Shown: in pieces, positions 9,635 through 32,899 of the stretch
Layout of the letters: each line of letters begins with the position of its first letter
Position numbering within the stretch: position 1 is the first letter of the stretch
DNA from: Onchocerca volvulus
Lineage: Eukaryota > Nematoda > Chromadorea > Rhabditida > Onchocercidae
NCBI GenBank assembly: GCA_000499405.2
Contig: HG738138.1
Coordinates: 6,012,888 to 6,076,887, forward strand
DNA: 64,000 nt
Reading direction: 5' to 3'
Program-made: the position numbers and the translations under genes
Notes under the pieces: generated by a model
The model's database searches: none
What the model was told of the DNA's origin: nothing
What the model saw: only the letters and a program-made list of their open reading frames with translations

Positions 9635-12600
9635 AATATAATAATACTAAAAGTCATTGCAATTCCATTTACTTTAATTTGAAATTGTGTGCTTCAAACT
9701 ATGTTTCATTACACTGTAATATATGTTTCTTTGTAATGGAAAGTTTTCACTCGATTTTGGTCATTGATATTGCATTTTATAAGGAGAATGACATTTTAAA
9801 AAGAAATATGCATAAATGAAGTGAGTCTTCTCTGTATTTTTTGATTGTATATTTCATTCATTAAATTCATCCTTTTGTATTTAGTAATTTTCATGTCACC
9901 TTATTATTATGATTTTTGTTTAGCCAATGTGCTTGTGCTTTAATGAATATTCAGTTTTACGTTTTTATTACGCTTTAATTTAATATTCAGTTTTATTATT
10001 GATTGGCAATGAACCAAACATTCATCTTTATTGAGTTATAGAAGTGTTTATCATTATCTTTTTCTTTCATATTTTAGCTTGCTGGATGTGAATATTTGTT
10101 TCAGTTTCCACAGTCAAATAACCAAAATGAATGGTTTCTTCTAAACAAGTTCTCATTCTTAATGATCTGTGTATATTTTGGATGATCATACTTGCTGTTT
10201 GTCTCAGCTTTTTCATTTTATGGATCTTATGAACTGTATAGAATCCTACTTTTTAACAGATTATCATGATAAAGCATTTCTTTGTCTACTCTGTCACGGA
10301 CCTAATGACTTTTCAATATTTTGTGAAATTTTACTTTAAAACGATGTGACCACAATTCCAATTTTCGGCCATTATCGTATAATGTTCAGTTTATTTTTGA
10401 ATAACTTCTGGTCACTGAAAGTAGTTTCCCTTCTTTATCAGCCAATGACGAATTGCCACTGGAATAAGAGAATGATTTCAGCACGTATTATCTAGTGCGG
10501 TGAGAATATCTAAAATCTTGGAATAGCTGAACCAATGATACTAAGGTTTTTTTTTTTTTTTTTTTTTTTTTGTACTTGAGTATCATTGGCTCTGCTTATC
10601 CAAGTTCTACAAAAACTAAAATGCAGTATTTAATTGCTAGTTCTTAATTCATTTCCGACTGTTTTTTTCTTTCTTTTTTTTTTTGGTTTAGCAGTACCCC
10701 TTGCAAATTTTGTAATCAGGATTAAATAATTGAAAGAAGGAATCCTGCATGAATAGACTTCTCAGATATGTTGGGATTATTGATACTGAATGAATGTTAT
10801 CCCTTTTATTAAAAGAAATCTTTTGTACCTACAATAAGAATGGTTGCATTACTATTCTGCGATTGTTCTTTGCTTCATGAAATCGTTGATGAGCGTGGTT
10901 GTTGATTAATCCTTATTTGTATGTTGAAAAAGCTAATGAATCGTATATTTTTCTCGCTGGTTATCAACAAGTATAAGCCATTCTATTCCTTTCCATAGGA
11001 TTCATCATAATTAAATGTCAATATTTTGAGTATTTCATTATTCAATGCTAGATAATTTGAATTGGAATTTTTCGAAGCGGAAAATAGGCTAGGAAAATTG
11101 TTCGGTACCTGGCTTTATAACTCCGGTCGAATCAAAAAAACTTCTTTTTTTGATTTTAATTCGGGGGTGTGGGGGAGGAGGAAGGGGAGGGGGATTGCTC
11201 AGCAATTTTGGAGCATTTTTCCATAGCAGTAACATGCAACAAGCAAGTATTTTCTTTCTATGATTAAACTCAGGAAGTTTCTCAAATATTAATGCATAAA
11301 GTCCTGAGAAAATCGGTTCATTCTTTATTTTCTGAATTTTTAAAATTTTGAGCATAAAATGATTTCTTATTATGATGGGAAATGAATTAATTGCTTCATT
11401 CTTGCTAAATTTAAATATGAACTGGGATCATGATGAGACTTTCGGTGGGTTTTTCTTAAGTAGCTTTTTTTATCAGTTTTCACTAGTCCATTCATTAATT
11501 GAGATAAAATTTAATGTTTTGTTTTTGATATTGCTATCTTACACCTAACGTCGATTAAATCTGGGAATATTCAGATAAAATGTAAGTTTATAATGTGATT
11601 AAAAATTAGAACTGATCATTATTGATGAAACGTTCTGTATGAAGAGATTGGAAAAATTGCCTGGGGAAAGATATGATGCTGATAAGAAGTGGTTGTCTTC
11701 AAAGTTGATTACTATAAGGACGAAGTATCACTTGTTCACACCTCCCAGTAGCAGTATTTGTTAATATCGTTAATACCCTGGATTGATACATTTTAACATC
11801 TTTTCTTCCTCGGAATTTTCCTTCTACTAATCGCTCAACTACTTTTACGAGCAAATTCCTATTAGGCTGATATAAACATTTGCTTCAAATTCATCCCTAC
11901 ATACCATTACTAATTAATATCTTCGATAACAATACTTATGGAGCAATCTTTGGCAGTGACTGGATAATTGCTTAGGGTTTAATAAATTTAGTCACATAAC
12001 CATAAACTATCACTTCATTTTATTTTATCTTTTAAATGATTGTTATTCCATCGCAATCTTGTTAATTTCTCTGCAGCATTCAAAATCTTTCAGAGTTTTG
12101 TTAAATTAAACAATGGCTGACTATTGATAGGGAACCTTTTATTAGTCTCGTTCATAAATTCTTTGTACAAATACATGTATTCTTATTATTTCCAAACTGC
12201 GGAAATAAAGTATCACGTACTGAATTGTTTTGTAATAGTTATACAAACGAAACTACTTCAACAATAATTTTTGAGTTCTTTGATATGAGCAATAATAATA
12301 CCGTACTAACACAAAATTTAAAATTAAATAAAAAAATAAAGAACAGTGGAAGCATTTGAGCATGAAATTAATAAATTAATATGCGAATTCTTATAACGCA
12401 GCATTGATGATGATATTGGTATTATTTTTTTAATGTTGATAGAAATCAGTTTGTGTATTATTTGCTCAATGGAAGATTTCATACATTTTTTTTCTATTCG
12501 ATCTTTATGATTGTTTTGAAAACGGATGGAAGCGGTACAAATAAATGAGGGAAACTTAATTTTTTGAAGGATAAATTTTAGAAAGTAATAAAATGAAAAG

Positions 12601-15600
12601 TTGTTGAAGACGGAATCATGAAAAGATTTAAGAATATGCTGAAAACACAAAAATGCTAAAATCAAGTAAGGATCATGCTTGAGCAGATGTGAGGCTCATG
12701 TAGTTGAAGATTTTGCACAACCAATGCTATGCAGAAAAGAATGGACATTAATTCTCTATTAGATTTCCTCTTAGATGGGTTTTTGGTAATGATGAGGATC
12801 GCTATTGGCATGCTGCTAATGAAATCATGGAATAGTTTAAAAAAAAAAAAAAAAAAAGCTACAAAAGTCGCATAACAGAAATAACTTCTTTCGGGAAAAT
12901 TGAGTGGTGTATACAACCTTCATCGCTTTATTCATAACATATTTGAAAACGGACTTCTATATCTCTACTCCTTCTTCTAATCAGCCAACCACTGCTGCTG
13001 CAAATTTTCGACTTTTTCGCTTCACTGAATTCTCCCACGGTTCGTTTTCTATTGCTGCAGAATTTGCGATGAGTATAAGAAAAATAAGTAGTAATCGGAG
13101 GATCAAATTAGTTTCCAATGCAAAAAAAGTTCGATAACTGTTGCGGTATTTCTTTAGTAGATAGAGCGGAAGTATGAATCATTGCAATCGTATAGCACGA
13201 ATTGACACGTTCATTGAAATGAATATAATACATGGAATATTCATATTAATAGACTTAACTTCGTATTCACTGAAGCATTCCAAAGCTTACCCTGCTGCTT
13301 AGATTTTCTTGAGAAATTGAAGTATTTGTTAAGCAGTGGATTAAGTTTAACGGTGAGCGCGATCGGTTCTAGATTGAATTTGCAGCTATTTCTTAACAAG
13401 GTTAGCTGAGAGAAACTTCAATCAGTGTCTGTCGTAATTATTGATGGCAATTGAATATGGCTATTGCTGGTAGCATCAGAAGTCGGATGGAATCAATGAA
13501 ATATCAAAAGACAGATAAATGTGAAAGTTTGTAAACTGATACCAATAGACAGGGTAATAGGCATGTATAAGAAAGATAGAGGACTTCAAAAGGTAAAACG
13601 ATCAAGTTCAAAAGTAAGAAGAGAAGAATCTTAGCTCTTCTTCCTCTGTCGGTACCATCAGATATGATATATATGAGCTCGTTTGTGAAAAACAATTTTG
13701 GGATTAAGTATCTGACCGACACATATTCGTATCAAATGTATTGTTTAACGCTGCGTTACGACTGCTAAATACCATGCTTGATGTGGTTTCACTGGATTGA
13801 TTATGTAAACTACCAAATAAATTTTCACAGTTAATAATGATAACAGGAAAAACAGCGATAATAACACAATACGTTGTCAATTATCAAGGAATCCTCATTG
13901 AATAATATATTCTTTCGGTATTTTTTGTCAGTAGCTTATTTCGCATAGAATCCTTTTTCCATAGCCCTTATATAAAAGCGGGGTGTAAAGCTTTCACAGA
14001 GAAAGTACAAAGGTGACCAGAGAGTGAAATGGCGAGTAGTGGCAATAAGCAAAGAGTTCTGGTTGGATATATTGCTGCTTCAATCTGATAAGCATCATTA
14101 TTCTTATTTGTTTGGGATGAGCAAATCTTCTACTTTTGAAGCTTATTTTTGCCGACTTTTTCCTTTGATGAGTTTCATCAATTCATTCTTCACCTTCTGT
14201 TTAACCAACAACTTATTTATCCTTATTTCGGCTCATACAATGAGCAGTGGCTTCTGGACATTTCTTTGACTCTTTTACGAAGCAATATTATTGACCTCAC
14301 TGGACATTGTAAACTTCTTCCTTATTTGAAAAGAATATGTCCATCAAATTTCAACTCCGTTAACTTTGTACATTACAAAGCATCCGAATAGCTTGATGAT
14401 CTTGGGTGCAGCAAAATACTGATAAAAGTGAAGATGGTCCTTATTCATACCGCTATGTTCTACAAAGTTAGTTGTTAATTTCAAATGACGTAATGGAACA
14501 TATAAAACTCACGATCATCGCGAAACAGTTGAACACAAAGCTGCAACACCTTGCTTGCCTTGTTTGCTCTTATTGTTTTTAAGCTGAACTGATAGCAGTT
14601 TTATATAATACGAAAAAAGTAATTTCTCTGATTCACCACTTCAATTATTTTTTGATGAAATATAGTTGACTGTTTTCCAATTTCACAAGTTTTTTTAGTG
14701 ATTGTATCAAAAATTGATATTTATAGTTGGTAATTGATATTTCTCAATATCATCTTCGAGATTAAGAAATTCTTTCTCAAAAAAAAGAACGGATTATTAT
14801 TGTGCAGCAAATTGAATAGTTATTCCGCTTCAACAATTTTTGACTCTCATCTTGAATTTGATTATTCATAAATTTCCATGCTCTCTTATTGAAAAGTCTA
14901 TACTTATCTTGAAGGAATAATACGATCTAGTTATCTTGCATAAAATTAATTCGCAATGGAATTTTTTAATGTATAAGTTTCAACCCCAGTTTTGCCAGTG
15001 CCAACTGAATTGAATTTTTTTTTGCATAAATTTCAATAAATTTTTTTGAGTTCTATGAAACTAACTGCAGTTCCTAATACGGTGCGATGATCTCCTATTA
15101 GAGAATATTCATCCCATGTCTATCTTTTCATCACTATCTTTCCCATCATCATTATCTATCTTTGACAATTTTCAAAAGACAACAGTTTAAAAAATGATGG
15201 GTAGAAAATGTAACGAATAAAAGAGGAGTGATTTAGACTATTATGGATTTATCTTTTCTTTGTATTATTGTGACAAACAGATCTGCAGGTAATTCGAGTA
15301 GTAAACCAAACGAATGAATAAACAATAAACAAAAAAGAGGAAAGTGGATGAAATTGTTTGTCTAGTGAACGGATTATTAGCAGCAAACATACAACAAACA
15401 GGAAGCAGATTGATGGATGCTAGCTAATTTGTTATTTTTAACGATGATAGATCTGTTTAATGTATTATGAAATATCGAGTAACTTTACTCGAATCAATTC
15501 AATCCATTCATTTCAATCCATTCCATTCCAGCTCATTTCAATCCTTCATCCCTTATCGCAGCTACCGTCTCCTCTTGCGAAAGCAATTGGAGCATCGTCG

Positions 15601-15990
15601 GACAATCGCACCACCCACTTGTACCCCGCCCCGCCCCTAAATGATGCATGTTGTAATAAAGGCAAAACGTTTTCTCAACAACCAATCATTGAACCATTTA
15701 TATTACATTGTTTGTTGTATCTATCATGTATGTGTGTGTATGTGTATGTGTGTATGTTTGTGTGTGTCCATACACACAAGTGACATTCTGAAGAACACAC
15801 GCATACACACACTGAGACAGGGACGAGGACATCATCAAATATCTATGTGCTCGGAGTGATAACGTAACGATTGCCGAGCTGTTTGTTTGTTTGTTTGTTT
15901 ATTTACTGTTGTTCTTCCTTTAAAACTACTCATATTTCGTCGAGCTTTGTAATTCTCGCATTAAACAATAAAGCAAGTGCTGCGCGACGA
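9635..15990. other. long stretch without a recognisable gene
   Basis: About 6.3 kb of AT-rich sequence. Open frames are short and have no motif I recognise, and none chains through splice sites. A TATA-like tatataaaag at 13970 precedes two short frames (ATG at 14028; an 80-codon frame at 14149-14391), but I could not join these by splicing. A CCCCGCCCCGCCCC stretch near 15625 and a TG/CA microsatellite near 15725-15815 lie upstream of the FoxG gene and may belong to its promoter. Confidence 0.5.
15723..15815. repeat. TG-rich then CA-rich microsatellite
   Basis: A run of tgtg/tatg repeats is followed by ccatacacacaa and acacacgcatacacacac. The two halves are partly self-complementary and could pair as a hairpin. 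It ends about 175 bp before the FoxG start codon. Confidence 0.8.
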
Positions 15991-18657
<2,667 letters not shown>

Positions 18658-19174
18658 ATGATATCGTAGTAAAAGCATTTCTGTGTATATTTAATCATCT
18701 TTTCACTATTTTTTAAAATTCTTTTTCGATTCTGATCTACATTCCTTGAAACCGACATTTTATAATCCCTTTTTTGTATTTAAATTGTTTCCATCCCCGA
18801 AAAATTTTGGATTTGTCATCTCTTTATTTTATGTTGAAAAAGGTCTATTCCCATTTTCACATTTGGTTCATAATTTCACTATTTTTCTATTCTCAGGATG
18901 AATCAGTTTCATTTTTTTAAAATGTCTCTTTCAAATGGTTGTCATACCGTCGTATTTATTCATTGAAATCTATTCAAACAGCAAGTCAATACTCGTTTTT
19001 CCGTCCCCGTTTTTTATTCTATCGATAAGAATTATCTTTGTCCCTTAGACTTTTCTTATTAATTAATGGTAAATCTAAAAAATTTCTCCCCTACTGATTT
19101 AGATATCATATTCTAAAACTTTTTACATTCCAAATTTCTTGCAATAAATTATCGGTCTACACCTTAAATCAGGT

Positions 19175-19176
<2 letters not shown>

Positions 19177-19229
<53 letters not shown>
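19177..19229. repeat. (TA)n microsatellite
   Basis: About 26 uninterrupted TA units, 520 bp after the FoxG stop codon. Confidence 0.97.
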
Positions 19230-19232
<3 letters not shown>

Positions 19233-22200
19233 AAAGTGATATTGCTCATTCGCCCTTCTAGCCGATTTTCGCATGATTTGAGCACTCGGTGCGTTACTAA
19301 TTTTTTTTTATATTATATAAGCTCAAGTTACTTCATGTTTCGTCAAATTCGTAAAATAAATGTCTTGTTTTAAATTTTTTCCGTCTATCAACAATGTTAA
19401 TTTTTAAAATGTTTGACAAAAAATTAATAGAAGATCATATAAATTCAATTTTCTCACTTACGCTTTTACCAATTAAGCTATTAAAAAAATGAAAATACGT
19501 TTAAACCAACTTCTTTATAAATCGATGCACATATCATCTTGAGATTACAGAATCAGTTTTTCCTGGAATTAATAAGTTCTTTTTGGCTACAGAATGCGAA
19601 TTCTTTAATTTTGACAAACTGAAATGGTGAATGAAATTCATATTAGAATTATATGAATGAAAGCAAATCCAATCTCTCAGGTCTATACTAATATTTGTTT
19701 AAGGCCAAAGGATTGCAAACTCTCCTTTGGGTAATTTGAGTTGCCTTTTAAAATCAGATTCTCCTGGTGTTGCATTGTTCACTGTTCAGTTATCTAAATT
19801 TCAACAACTGCAAATTTTGTATCGTTTTTTTGTGTAATAGACTGATAATTTTCCATAAACTTTATATGCATTTTTCTGTGATATATTTAAACGCCAATGT
19901 AATCATTTCGAGCAGTTTTTCATCACCGACTTCTAAAATTTTTTTTTGAAATTAAAAATAGTTCATTGCATAAATCAAATTCTAATGGATTTCGAAAGGT
20001 CATAAAAAATTAATTATTCATTACTTCATTTATTCACAATATAAGAGCCACTTTCCTTATTCGATTAATTGTATAAGGTGCTAAAAATGTTGCTGGGAAC
20101 ATTCATAGAAAACAAGAACAGTTGTTATTTAGTATGAACTTTGTCTCCAAAGTAATCGTTTTCCTTCGCTTTTTACTGACCGCCAAAGTAGTAACGTCAA
20201 CGAAGGTATCGCATTCTAAGAGCGGTGAGCTTTTATTATGTCACTCAAGGAATGGTGCTATATGTTTCTTACTGATTCTCATCATCCACATCAAGAATTC
20301 TAATTGATGTTCTGGCAATATGTTGTTCCGATTCAAGTAGATTCATCTGTAATCCTTCTCAAAAAATGGATGTATCTGAATCAGTTTTTGGCTTAACTTT
20401 TTCAAAAATATCATTTTTAATAAGATGAACGGTACCATATTGATCAATAAGACTACTGTTAGAAGCTTAAAACCGTTCTTTAAGTTCTCAACGATTCCGA
20501 TGTGTTCATGAAAAAGAAAGAATTGACAAGAAAAATGAAACGTCTGGTCTTTGTCTTTGAAGAGCTCCACTTTACACTTTTTGTTTTATAGGTAGTCGAT
20601 ATCTCCTGCAGTCCTACACCATCAGCACTTTATTCCTTCTCTTTCATTTTATTTTACCAGACATTTTGTTTGTCAATTTTCTATTGCTATGATTGGTATT
20701 TCCTGATTATGACGGATTCTATCTCAGATACTCGAAATTATTTCCGTCAATATAATTTAGCAAACAGATATCATCAATAACTTTTGCTTTCTTCATGCTC
20801 TTCCTTTGACAAATAAATTGGTGGAGGAAGTGAATGCTTTTGAAGAACTGTTGTCATACTGACTACTGTAAACACAATTTTTATGTATTTTATTGGGTAT
20901 AATTTTGCAGTATGAATTTCAAAAATAGAAGGCTTATCGATTTAAGAATCCCTGGTTTCTGTTTTTTTTATATTTTCTTTTTGAAGTTTCTTTTTTTTCC
21001 GGACAAAATTTATGCAAATCTTATAAAAAAATTATGAGTAATTGACGAATGGAATAATATTAAATGCAATTCTACAATGTTTGAATAAAAGTGCACTTAA
21101 GTACATTCTGGACTTACTTAGCGTGCACCGGATCTGAAATCCGTAATATTTTCGGATTACAAGCAATTAAATGACTATTCATGTTGGTTTTGAGAGGATT
21201 TGTTTAATGACTTCCTGCTCCTGTCTTTTGCTATTATTACATATATTGTTCCTGATTCCTCTTTGATAATTCATTATAAGGTTTCCATCTGTCTGTTTGT
21301 ATATATTTCCACGTGTTTTGTGTATGTATATGTTTTTATAGTTTCTTATAAGCTTCTGCCGCTCATCGACAGCGATAATCCACTAAAGAGGGCAATGACA
21401 AGCGTTTCGTCGAAATAATAATTTAATACTATATTTCAGGGTCATTTGCCTTTTGTTTCCATTAGTTTTTTTGTTTTTTTCTTTTTTTTTCCATTTTATT
21501 CGGCAAATTTCATTTCATAATGTTTTTATTTCCATTTCTATTGCCGTTTATTCGTATTCCTTTTAGCAATCACTATGCCAACATATCATACTGTATATAA
21601 ATTGAGCAGCCGTTTGCTCCCTTATTTGCTGACACCATTTATTTCACAATGGAATCTCTGCAAAAAGGGAGTGGTTAGGAATCATAATGTATTCATTCAA
21701 TTGTTTTGCATACTATATTTATGACTTCTAATTTTGTTCATAATTCTGATTTATGACAATAAGTGTTTTTTTTTTCTCGGAATATGTCTGAGTTTCAAAA
21801 GAAAGTTATCTTAAAAAATATATTTTATAGTTTGAATCAGGATGAATTAGCAATCACAATATATCTAATACTAATAAATTTAGTTCGGAAAGTTCATGAA
21901 ATCACCAAAAAAAGATTTTTTTAAAGATAATATTTCTTTATCATCAACTTATGTTCCATTTACTTTACTTATATTTTATCGGTATTGTATCTCAGTTAAC
22001 TTTTTATTCCAGCAAGCAAAAAATCGTTTCAGAAAGAAATTTGACATTGAAGCAAACAACTGTAGATTATCTAGCATTTAACTAAGAATATATTATAAGT
22101 TCTAAAAGGAAGGTTAATCTGATTGTTGTGTTGCAACTGTTATTGTCAAAGAGCACAGTTGCTCTTCTGATTATCCATGTTTATTTTGTGATTCTCCCGA

Positions 22201-23616
22201 TTCGTGATTTCTTCCATTATCATGGAAAAATTGTAGTTGTCATGCCAATCTTACTAGATCTTTTTTTTCTTCATTCATCCAGCACTGTTCCTCTTGCAAT
22301 AGTATTTTCTTGATAACCGAATACTGTATATTGTTGACTCAAATAACAATGCTCACTCCTTTGCGTTAAAAAGTGTGCGATAACTACAAGCATGGGTAAA
22401 TAAGTGAATTAAAAGGATATGTAGATGAAGTTGGGGGAACGATGGATTATTTGAACACTTCTAAATTTTTAAGTTTTAGAAGTAGACTTGAAGTATGCTT
22501 ATGTTGATGAAGTTAATAGTATAGTACATGCATCCTGTTGTATAAATCTATGGATGTGAATATGGACTGCACTTTTAGTTCTCTGCTTATTAGAATTTTT
22601 CTTTGAAAATAAAGCTACTTGTCAATTTCCTTAATTTGAAAATATTTTCAAAAAATTTCGAAAAGTTCTTTTTTTTTTATTTGTGAAAGTATGCAACTAT
22701 ATTTTGTAATTACTTCAAATTCGGCCATAGTATTTCAGACTTTTTATAATCTTTACATTATACATTAGCCTCGTAGAATAACAAAATATGTAGTATTGCG
22801 ATATAGTGTTGATTAATTAGCGACAAGACAACTGTAGTGATAATCAGTGACAATAAACTGAAGATGATTCAATTGATTGTAAATCATACGAACAGAACAA
22901 CATCCTAATCATTTTATAACTAAGCATTTAATTTAACGCTACTCATAATAGCAATGTGCTAATTAAGCTAATGTACATCATTTACAAGAGAGAGAGAGTT
23001 ACGGTCATTATTATTTTCTGCTCGCATTCATCTTGTTCTCTTCTGTTGTGGCTATTTTAATTTGAAATTGATTAGCGAAAACAGCAAACAGATCTAGCGA
23101 GATAGCAGAAGCAAAACATTATGGTTTATCGTCGGCATGTGTTTGAAGTGCTGCTGTCATTCATCTCCTGCTGTTCATTTTTGTTGCAACATTTACTAAA
23201 TACATCTCCGTTATCTCTTTTAAATATTTGCATTTTTTTTTTCAGATGGATTCACCTTTTCTCATCTTTAAAATTCGGTTACTTTGAGATATCGTCCGAT
23301 TTCTTGGTTGTTTAGTAGAATAATTCAGTATCAATTTATCATTTAACCGTCCCCCAGAACACATGGAAATTTTCAGATTTACTGAAAAATATGTCTCATT
23401 AAGACCAAATAGAATAAAGCTAAAATTTTGATCATTTTATATATGAAATATAATGTGACAAATATTAACTCATATCAAAAATTATAACAGTGCGTTTTCT
23501 CATACATTATTTTAATAATCGAATTTAAAAAATCCTAAATACAAGTTGAAAAAAAAATTAACGATGTAAACATATTTTTACAACTATGCAATTTTATATA
23601 TTATGATAGCTTTGAT

Positions 23617-23621
23617 AAATA

Positions 23622-23692
<71 letters not shown>
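23617..23692. repeat. poly-A tract
   Basis: Two long A-runs separated by a short ttt, total about 75 bases. Confidence 0.95.
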
Positions 23693-23693
<1 letters not shown>

Positions 23694-25723
23694 AAAAATT
23701 GCACATTAAAAAAATTTAAAAAAAAGAGTTGGCTCCATATTTAGAGATACGGATTGCACAAAAGCAAACAAATAGTTAATTCTGGTATGAAATCTGGAAA
23801 ATCAGATAGAGCAAGGAAGGAATGAAAAGTCCAGAAGTCGTCAGCAAGCCCAAGTTTGTGATAATCTTGAAAAATAAACAAATTATATATACATATTGTG
23901 CTGATTTATTTTATTTGTAATTTACTTTCTCCGATTGGCATGATGAATAGTCCGGTTTGTATTACGGAATTATGACGTAGCGAAAGAAAAAAAGGAAAAG
24001 AGAAACAAGAAGAAAATTCCACGTAGCTAATTCCATTATTCCATTTCGTTTCCTGAGCAGATTTACTGAACGATCGTAATCAAATAGTGCTTTCCAATAC
24101 TATATTTCATACAGAATTATGCCTCAATATTTTCTTTTCAAACAGTTTGCTGAAATAATTGTTTTTTTCCAAACATTAAGAATTTTGGCTCATTTCGATT
24201 CCACGTTCAAGATAAAAACTTTTATTGAGAAGGAAAAAATAAATCCCTGCAGTCAAGCAACACAGCATAAAAGGTTGGCTGTGAATGAAGACCTAATTGC
24301 AAGAAGAGTGAGTAGTATTTTTTGATGGCTTTTATGTTTGCTTTTCAGATTATTTTTATTGGATCAGTTCAACTAACATGTAGGTAACTTATAGGAACTG
24401 AAAGTATTAAATTTTATTGAAGTGTTATGGGAATAAAGACTACTGTAAAATTACCCGTACAAATAGCTCATTGGAGTAGTTTTTCGTTAATTTAAAGTCA
24501 AGTTAAATGAGGCCTTTGCATTTGAGAAGAAAATAAATTAACAAATAAAGAAGATCGCTCATAAATTCATGGAAAAGCTCCCCCCAAATTGAATCTCAAG
24601 AATCAACTCCGACCGATTTAATTTTCATTCAAAATAAAATGGAACTAAATCAAACTATTTTACAACAGATATTACTTATAACTTAGCAGATAGGCAAATC
24701 TGGCCAAGATGAATAATGTTTTGTCAGTGAATCAGTGAATAACATACGAACTTTCGAAAGTCTTGCGAAAGCACACAAACTTTGAAAAAAGAAAGGGTAT
24801 TACTTTCATAAAAAATATGCTGCTGAAATGAAAATAATTGAAGAACAGAGGTGAAAAAAAGATAGAAAGAGGGAAATCGACTGCTATAACATTATATTTG
24901 ATTGACAACTATGAATGACAGATACGTCAATGGGAGAATGTATTCTGACTCCAATCTCATTACCACTATCATTATTATTACTATCAGCATTATCATTCGT
25001 AGCTCACTTCTGCAGCAGCAAGCAACATCATTCAGCTCAAAGATGCTCGGAGTTTTGCTAATTTGTAAACTGCATACATCACAACTTTCGGAATAATTTC
25101 TAACGAAAAATTTTAACGAATCAAATAATATGTATCAATATTACGATTAGCACACTAATATTTCCATCAAATAAGATGTCGGAATACAGTTTGTAATAAT
25201 TAATCAGCCACAATTTTTAAACTGATCTATCTATCTGCGATAAATCAAAGCATTTGTGTTGTCTCAAGTACCTTAAATGATGTTTCAAGTATTTTAAGAG
25301 ATATCGCTCATGAACAGTCACTTTCTGCTTACAAATCCCATGATTTATTCGGCTCAATTTTTTGACACAATCCACGAATATATAAATGTTTTTTTTTAAT
25401 CTGTAAAAACAAAGAAAGCTCGCTTCTTTATCCAGTTACAATATTAATACTGAGTTAATTAAAGCGAAAATTGAGTATTTCAAATATTTATCTTAATTTA
25501 TTCGCATGTGTTATGCTTATCCAAAAATATCAAACGAGATTGATTCTGATAAATACTATAATTGAATCTAACAACCAGTTAAAGCTATCAAAAAAATATC
25601 AATGAGATTGTCATATATATATTCTGTTGGAAATCTCTCGAATTTTTAAATAAATCATAAAAAAGAAGGAATTAAGGCTGCTAAAGGAAGAAAAAGTTAG
25701 TTTTGATTTCGGATTAGCTCATC

Positions 25724-26099
25724 CTACGAGAAGTCATTAGACTGTGAGAAAGTGCATGAGGATAAAATAGTGTCAGTGCAGACAAATTGACGACATGAAC
25801 AAGGACACCGGCTTCTGTGGTATTGCAAAGAGTAGGCGACACGCTGTGCGATTTGCATTCTAGTATTAGTCCCATTATCGCATTTTGTATATCTATGTGC
25901 AACTCTTGCCGCTCTTTCATAATCTTTATCAAAAGTGCCTGAAAATTACAAAGGATAGTAAGTGTTACGACATGCTTGTCTCTTAAGGACAGCAATAAAA
26001 AAAATTGGTGACCTCACTGCTGTTTTCGTTCATAAGGGTGACGATGACTAACAAAGAATGAAGTATGTGACTCTTCCTGATCCATGAAATTTTCAGCAT
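25724..26099 (-). CDS. candidate small secreted Cys-rich peptide, two exons
   Basis: I do not recognise this protein. Exon 26018-26099 (ATG start, donor gtgagg) joins in phase across a 79-base intron, with acceptor tttcag, to exon 25724-25938. The product is 98 residues. Residues 11-22 (HILHSLLVIVTL) are hydrophobic and preceded by basic residues, as in a signal peptide. The mature part has six Cys at 47, 72, 74, 76, 81 and 89, including the unusual CPCSC cluster, and an NGT glycosylation site at 49-51. A competing reading of exon 2 in another frame is also open (ends MTSRRMS at 25714), and I cannot exclude it. The next gene, on the same strand upstream, is LanC-like. Evidence is only splice consistency and composition. 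Confidence 0.35.
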
Positions 26100-26620
26100 G
26101 ATTACCAAAACACCGAAATGGTGAGAATAAGTAGTACATCGAACGATTCAAAAGGGCCGCAGTCTTCCACACCGTTTGGATGACTTATGAATGAGAAACA
26201 GAGCAAAACAAATTATAGAATGGTTTTTATTAGTTACAAATTAGTAGTTCAGAAGCTCGTTTATTTTTATATTTTGTTTACATCATCGTTTAAAGATTAT
26301 TCCAAATAAATTAATTCATGAAAATATGTACAGATATTTCAGAAAAAAAAATTTCCGTTCGCCAGGAGTTCTTAAATATATCATAATCATTAATCTACTT
26401 CTTACATTTGCGTCAACTTTCATTTAATTCTTAACATACATTTTAATGAAGACAAGAAATAAGACAAAACAAAAATGCTCTTCTTAAATTACGATATTCA
26501 TAATCTGTCGAAAAAGACTCATAATAAACTACGTATTTTCAGCAAAAATTTCATCAACACTTTAACAAAATTTCCACTAAAAAGCAGATGAGTAATAAAT
26601 GAATAATACAGAAGTAATGA

Positions 26621-29473
<2,853 letters not shown>

Positions 29474-29851
29474 GGCTTTATCGTCTCCTTTACTTTCCGG
29501 AACTGTAAACATACATAAGAAATACATCATGCACTTCCACCGATATATCATTACGTGAATCTTGACTGAATCCTTCCAAAATATGCCGTTTATTCCTCAC
29601 AAATCATTATGATTGCACAAATGTTATCAGATTCTCGATAATTGTTTTAAAAATTACTATATTAGAAAGCAGAAAGCTACTGCAATATATTGTAAAACAC
29701 CATAATAAGAAAAAATTTGAGAAAGCAAAATTTATTTTCAAAAAAATAAGTGATACAATATTAATATTTTTTCAGTCTCGAACATTTCTTTAATAGACAT
29801 CGCAATGCATAAATTACGTCGAAATTTTAAAAAACAATAGTAACAAGGAAA

Positions 29852-32899
<3,048 letters not shown>

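Larger units (their letters stand above)
18658..25723. other. long stretch without a recognisable gene
   Basis: About 7 kb, very AT-rich. It contains a (TA)n run at 19177-19229, an A-rich tract at 23617-23692 and a short (GA)n at 22988-23000. Open frames up to 72 codons have no motif and do not chain by splicing. FoxG 3' UTR and distal regulatory DNA are plausible contents, but the sequence does not show them directly. Confidence 0.5.

Noticed and set aside
14024..14391. Possible small gene after a TATA-like box at 13970
   Set aside because: The frames following the ATG cannot be joined in phase by usable gt-ag pairs; TATA-like strings are common in such AT-rich DNA.
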